DNA of 6,869 nucleotides from Bacteriovoracaceae bacterium. GTDB lineage: Bacteria; Bdellovibrionota; Bacteriovoracia; Bacteriovoracales; Bacteriovoracaceae. The position numbers and the translations under genes were made by a program. Positions 5,862-6,869 of the stretch are shown in pieces. The stretch spans positions 1 through 6,869 of the forward strand of contig CANFNN010000162.1 in the NCBI GenBank assembly GCA_947448095.1, read 5' to 3'. The number at the start of each line of letters is the position of its first letter. The first letter of the stretch is position 1. The notes beneath the pieces are model-generated. The model had not been told where the DNA came from. It saw nothing but the letters and a program-made list of their open reading frames with translations, and ran no database searches.

Positions 5862-6869
5862 TTAACGAAGAGTCAGTTGAATAAAGCTTGAATAGCCACC
5901 TTCGACGGGAATTTCTATTTCCCGTTGAAACTTATTTCTCAACGTAAGTAAAACTCGAATTTTCTGAATCCCATTAATTTTGGTATGCCCATGAAATGAG
6001 AACGCTAATCCCTCGTCTCGTTTTGCATTCCCTCTGTATAGGTTCATCCTTTGAGAAAAAGGAATAGAAACATGTTCATGCTTTAGAACTTCAATAGTTA
6101 CGTCTTTTTTTTCAATTTTCATACCAGAAGTATTTTTCAAATAAATAGAACTTCGAAAATGATCAAACTCTTCATCGATTGAGGCAATCGCACGCCCCTT
6201 TAAGTGATTGATAATCACTGGCAGTGAAGGATGATCACAGCCACTTTCTTCCAAACAATTCGCCGGAATAGTTGCAATGCCGGGTAAATCCAGCTTCAAG
6301 TGGGTAGCCGCAACTGTTACATAGGGAATTCGGTTTGTTTTGATAAAGCTTGAAGAATCAATAATTCCCGACTTTTCAGTGATATCGATTTCATGATTTG
6401 CTATAAAATGATCTGGACGTGAAGAAAAAACGGGAACCACAATATCGTGCTCGCCTACAACTTTATTTTTAATTTTATGAATACCTCCGACGGCCAGGGG
6501 TCTAAAATTTGTCGGTCTTAGATTTTGAAGAAAAATTGAATTCAAATTTTCAATTGTACGACTTCCATAACTCATTTCATTCAGTTCAACTCTTCCAAAG
6601 GGAGAGATCGGATTTCTTATTCCCTCAGGCAAAGTAAAAAATAAATGTTTTCCTAAGTTCGCAATCTCTGCTCCCCAGTGAGGTGTGGAGAGGGTGATAA
6701 AAGCATCGATTTGTTGATAGACAGAAATATTTGATTCACGAACTCTATCTAACCAAAGATTGCCTACTAATCCGCCTTGAGAGTGCATGATGAGCGAGAT
6801 CTTATCGAGTGGAGATATTTCTTTATCATTAATTTTTTTGGTGATGTATTGATCAAAACTAGCAGAAAA
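5862..6869 (-). CDS. Lipase-like alpha/beta hydrolase, N-terminus missing (runs off the right edge)
   Basis: The frame stays open from the right edge, giving 335 visible residues; the methionine at 6788 is internal because the codons before it encode DKISLI, the strand leading into the nucleophile elbow. The visible triad is S30 in MHSQGG, D142 in VGEHDIVVP and H190 in AATHLKLD. FITLSTPHWGAEIANL (57-72) is the strand and loop typical of bacterial lipases and PGAP1-like esterases ('TlgTPh.Gs'). The enzyme probably hydrolyses an ester or acyl bond in a lipid; the exact substrate cannot be told. C205 and C211 (NCLEESGC) could form a disulfide, which would suit an exported enzyme, but the signal-peptide region lies outside the window. 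Residues after about 235 look strand-rich and may be a separate beta domain. It converges on fabG with no gap between the stop codons, so it is probably an independent unit rather than part of the fab operon. Confidence 0.82.
   Translation of the reverse strand, partial: FSASFDQYITKKINDKEISPLDKISLIMHSQGGLVGNLWLDRVRESNISVYQQIDAFITLSTPHWGAEIANLGKHLFFTLPEGIRNPISPFGRVELNEMSYGSRTIENLNSIFLQNLRPTNFRPLAVGGIHKIKNKVVGEHDIVVPVFSSRPDHFIANHEIDITEKSGIIDSSSFIKTNRIPYVTVAATHLKLDLPGIATIPANCLEESGCDHPSLPVIINHLKGRAIASIDEEFDHFRSSIYLKNTSGMKIEKKDVTIEVLKHEHVSIPFSQRMNLYRGNAKRDEGLAFSFHGHTKINGIQKIRVLLTLRNKFQREIEIPVEGGYSSFIQLTLR
5901..5929 (+). other. Hairpin shortly after fabG, inside the convergent hydrolase gene
   Basis: TTCGACGGGAA (5901-5911) can pair with TTCCCGTTGAA (5919-5929), with one G-U pair, around a seven-base loop, 39 bp after the fabG stop. 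The bases that follow (ACTTATTTCTC) are only moderately T-rich, so it is at best a weak terminator for the fab transcript. No other terminator candidate was found near the fabG end. It lies in coding sequence of the opposite-strand gene, so chance is possible. Confidence 0.35.

Noticed and set aside
2177..6869. A hidden new system such as defence, mobile or secretion genes
   Set aside because: Apart from the intergenic regulatory sequence, the plus-strand genes are recognisable housekeeping functions in a conserved order, and the final gene is a common hydrolase type. No repeats, integrase or transposase signals were seen.

Overview
This window reads as an ordinary chromosomal segment of an AT-leaning Gram-negative bacterium. 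All genes have good Shine-Dalgarno sites and are closely packed. The gene content, the split of the rpmF-fab cluster, and the abundance of divergent sensor/output-like proteins would fit a Bdellovibrionota (Bacteriovorax/Peredibacter-like) genome. That assignment is a guess from protein character, not a database result. No mobile element, CRISPR array, tRNA or rRNA was seen, and no stretch over 300 bases lacks a gene.

Left block (1-2176, minus strand, read right to left): a complete shikimate kinase (aroK); 102 bp later, an unusual 479-residue protein with a receiver-like N-terminus, a coiled coil and what looks like a degenerate GGDEF domain; then the first 33 codons of alanine racemase (alr), cut by the window edge. 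The alr start overlaps the preceding stop codon (TAATG), so these two genes are probably translationally coupled. The 102 bp gap shows no terminator, so the three genes may form one transcript.

A 65 bp divergent intergenic region (2177-2241) separates this from the plus-strand block.

Middle block (2242-5861, plus strand): yceD (DUF177), rpmF (ribosomal protein L32), then fabH, fabD and fabG. This is the conserved bacterial yceD-rpmF-plsX-fabH-fabD-fabG-acpP-fabF cluster with two departures. plsX is absent, its place taken by a strong intrinsic terminator between rpmF and fabH, and the run stops after fabG with no acpP. FabD charges ACP with malonyl groups, FabH makes the first condensation and FabG reduces the 3-ketoacyl product, so the three genes give the initiation and first reduction of type II fatty acid synthesis. 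The terminator lies 13 bp upstream of fabH, so fabHDG expression almost has to cross it. An alternative pairing partner for its left arm lies in the end of rpmF, suggesting attenuation.

Right block (5862-6869, minus strand): a lipase-like alpha/beta hydrolase, truncated at its N-terminus by the window edge, converging on fabG with directly abutting stop codons.

The points most worth a second look are the REC/pseudo-GGDEF protein coupled to alr, and the rpmF/fabH terminator with its possible antiterminator. The rest is housekeeping.
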